Origin: Methylotenera sp.
GTDB taxonomy: Bacteria; Pseudomonadota; Gammaproteobacteria; Burkholderiales; Methylophilaceae
Assembly (NCBI RefSeq): GCF_029945705.1
Contig: NZ_JAQSDC010000018.1
Coordinates: forward strand, 1-34,993
Direction: 5' to 3'
DNA length: 34,993 bases
Below, piece after piece: positions 33,369-34,993 of the stretch. Below the pieces are notes generated by a model, which saw only the letters and a list, made by a program, of their open reading frames with translations, did not search any database and was not told where the DNA came from. The position numbers were made by a program, and so were the translations under genes. The stretch's first letter is position 1. Every line of letters begins with the position of its first letter.

Positions 33369-34420
33369 TCGTTGTCCGAGCTATTTGTATTAGCGAAAGC
33401 AATCTGTTGTGATTGTATATGCTCAATTTCTAATTGTTCAGTAATGCGCTTGAGAACGCCACTGCGAGATTCTTCAACGGCAGTATGAATGGCATTTAAA
33501 AATGCAAGGCTATCTGCTCCACCATGACTTTTCACCACAATACCACGTAAACCTAAAAAACTCGCGCCGTTATAATTGCGCGGATCCATACGGTTTTTAA
33601 AAGCTTTTAATACGGGCATTGCAACCAAGCCCATTAATTTAGTGAGCCAGTTACGTTTAAATTCTTGTGAAAGAAAACGCCCCATCATTTGCGCCAAGCC
33701 TTCAGCTGCTTTTAACGTAATATTACCAACAAAGCCATCACAAACAACCACATCAGTCGTACCTTTGAAAATGTCATTGCCTTCTACGTTGCCATAAAAG
33801 TTGAGGTGGCTTTTGCGCAACAGCTCACCCGTTTGCTTAACAACCTCATTGCCTTTAATATCTTCAGAGCCAATATTTAGCAAACCTACTGTGGGCTTTT
33901 CTTTATGCTCCACGCAAGAAACCAACATACTTCCCATGACAGCAAATTGCAGTAATTGTTCAGGTGTGCAATCAGCATTCGCACCTAAATCCAGTATATA
34001 AGTCTTGCCTTTTTGACTAGGGAATATACCTGCAATAGCTGGCCTATCAATACCTGGCAAGGTTTTTAACACGAAACGTGCCGTTGCCATCAAAGCGCCT
34101 GTATTGCCAGCACTCACACAAGCTGACGCTTCACCGCTTTTAACCAAATTAATGGCAACGCGCATGGAAGAGTCTTTTTTATTTTTTAGCGCACTCTGAG
34201 GCTGCTCATCCATAGCAACGACTTCGCTAGCATGATGAATGCGTAAGCGTGAACTTGTCGTTGCTTTACGTGCTTTCAACTCGGCTTCTATAGCATCACT
34301 TAAACCAACCAATACGATATTAAGCTGGTCATCATCTTGAAGCGCTTTAAGCGCTGCTGGAATTGTGACATGTGGGCCGTGATCACCACCCATTGCGTCA
34401 ATTGCGACAGTTATATCCAT
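33365..34420 (-). CDS. plsX: PlsX: phosphate acyltransferase
   Basis: A 351-residue PlsX, making acyl-phosphate from acyl-ACP as the first step towards phosphatidic acid. Features are [12 protein letters not shown] at the N-terminus, [28 protein letters not shown] and [16 protein letters not shown]. It couples fatty-acid and phospholipid synthesis at the membrane surface. It lies after rpmF with a 184-base gap containing a hairpin. The C-terminal 20 or so residues are polar and variable. Confidence 0.97.
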   Translation of the reverse strand: MDITVAIDAMGGDHGPHVTIPAALKALQDDDQLNIVLVGLSDAIEAELKARKATTSSRLRIHHASEVVAMDEQPQSALKNKKDSSMRVAINLVKSGEASACVSAGNTGALMATARFVLKTLPGIDRPAIAGIFPSQKGKTYILDLGANADCTPEQLLQFAVMGSMLVSCVEHKEKPTVGLLNIGSEDIKGNEVVKQTGELLRKSHLNFYGNVEGNDIFKGTTDVVVCDGFVGNITLKAAEGLAQMMGRFLSQEFKRNWLTKLMGLVAMPVLKAFKNRMDPRNYNGASFLGLRGIVVKSHGGADSLAFLNAIHTAVEESRSGVLKRITEQLEIEHIQSQQIAFANTNSSDNE

Positions 34421-34497
34421 AGCTTTACTCAGTTTTTAAGGGGCTAAATGCGCTTAGTATATTGAATTTAAAATTCATTTGCGCCACGCATACACCA

Positions 34498-34523
34498 ACG
34501 CCGCACCAGTACTGGAGCGGCGT
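34498..34523 (-). promoter_or_regulatory. Hairpin between rpmF and plsX
   Basis: Arms ACGCCGC/GCGGCGT, an A-A mismatch, then CCAG/CTGG around a 2-base loop: 11 paired bases in a 26-base element. No T-run follows on either strand, so it is probably an mRNA processing or stability element that separates ribosomal-protein from lipid-enzyme expression. Confidence 0.65.
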
Positions 34524-34604
34524 CAATGATATTAATGCACTATTTAACAAATTTATCTTTTAATTTAATCTAAAACGAGACTAAATAAAAATCAAATAGT
34601 GAAA

Positions 34605-34784
34605 TTACTCGCCTTTTGATGGCATAACTTTACGACCACGGTAATAGCCGTTTGGGCTAATGTGATGACGTAAATGAGCTTCACCTGTTGTAGGCTCCAC
34701 TGCTAAAGCTGGGTTGGTTAAAAAGTCGTGTGAACGGTGCATACCGCGTTTAGATGGTGACTTTTTGTTTTGCTGAACTGCCAT
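34605..34784 (-). CDS. rpmF: Ribosomal protein L32
   Basis: A 59-residue protein, found by reading the minus strand directly: it begins [20 protein letters not shown], contains [14 protein letters not shown] and ends PSKGE. This matches bacterial L32 of the large subunit in start, length and the SPSKRGMRRSH-type signature. The zinc-binding cysteines of some L32 forms are absent. GGAG lies nine bases before the ATG. The rpmF-plsX-fab order is the standard one for proteobacteria. Confidence 0.97.
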   Translation of the reverse strand: MAVQQNKKSPSKRGMHRSHDFLTNPALAVEPTTGEAHLRHHISPNGYYRGRKVMPSKGE

Positions 34785-34895
34785 AATAAAACTCCAATAA
34801 AATGATTAAAACATCATCTCAATTACATACAAACTGATGCGCGAATAATTACTTTGCATCGCTAATTTAAGATTACGTAAAACTTCAAGCCCGCT

Positions 34896-34924
34896 ACTAT
34901 AATATAAAACCTAGCTTTTGTCAG
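34896..34924 (-). promoter_or_regulatory. Sigma-70 promoter for rpmF-plsX-fab
   Basis: On the minus strand CTGACA (34924-34919, 5/6 to TTGACA), a 17-base spacer, then TATAGT (34901-34896, 5/6 to TATAAT). It gives an rpmF leader of about 105 bases and is the best-matching consensus promoter in the window. Confidence 0.7.
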
Positions 34925-34927
34925 CTT

Positions 34928-34993
34928 TTAATATGTGTTTAGGGCACCTCTAAAAATACGATTTAATCGCACCATGTTAGATAGTGATGCAAT
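34928..34993 (-). other. Edge segment: possible end of an insertion sequence
   Basis: On the minus strand one frame stays open from the window edge to a TAA at 34928-34930 (ending RLNRIFRGALNTY), which does not resemble YceD, the protein normally encoded before rpmF. The plus strand has AGGGCACCTCTAAAAA (34941-34956), a form reminiscent of terminal repeats of IS5-like elements. The segment is too short to decide. Confidence 0.25.

Overview
The window reads as a chromosomal piece of an AT-rich betaproteobacterium, most likely a methylotroph of the Methylophilaceae (Methylotenera or Methylophilus type). This is inferred from recalled family resemblance: the formamidase, zinc-ribbon and porin genes match the fmdA, fmdB and fmdC genes described in Methylophilus methylotrophus. 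No search was run.

Layout. (1) 1-2898: the 3' end of an unidentified gene, a 344-base stretch without a gene, then relA. (2) 3003-7389, minus strand: a two-component pair. A very large hybrid histidine kinase has an NCS1-type nucleobase/cation permease as its sensor half, and a NarL/LuxR-type response regulator is translationally coupled to it. (3) 7545-19946, minus strand: a nitrogen-scavenging cluster in transcription order fmdA, fmdB, urtABCDE, ureDABCEFG, ureJ. It encodes formamidase, a urea/amide ABC importer, nickel urease with its maturation proteins, and a nickel permease. (4) 20181-22695: a small exported protein, the amide/urea porin (fmdC-like) and a lipoprotein. The two plus-strand genes are divergent from fmdA and fmdC. 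(5) 22774-28781, minus strand: an exported small protein, then a housekeeping set: PhnP-like hydrolase, TatD, PilZ, HolB, Tmk, MltG, PabC. (6) 28926-34784, minus strand: the fatty-acid cluster rpmF, plsX, fabH, fabD, fabG, acpP, fabF.

How the genes work together. The porin lets short-chain amides and urea into the periplasm, UrtABCDE imports them, FmdA splits formamide and urease splits urea, so the cluster delivers ammonium. The new observation is regulatory. The intergenic regions upstream of fmdA and upstream of the porin carry the same three sequence blocks at identical spacing (all offsets exactly 1934 bases), separated by unrelated spacers. The middle block is a 16-base dyad with 7-2-7 geometry (half-site TACGCAA), the arrangement known for NarL-family regulators. 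It sits about 43 bases upstream of the predicted transcription start. The only NarL/LuxR-type regulator in the window is the one coupled to the permease-fused kinase. I therefore propose that this kinase/regulator pair senses an amide, urea or nucleobase-like nitrogen compound and activates fmdA and the porin, and possibly the two uncharacterised exported proteins on the other side of the same operators.

Other structure includes four strong intergenic hairpins at operon positions where stoichiometry matters (urtA/urtB, acpP/fabF twice, rpmF/plsX), two bidirectional terminators, one clear fabF terminator, a probable leaderless relA start, and a possible insertion-sequence end at the right edge where yceD would normally precede rpmF.
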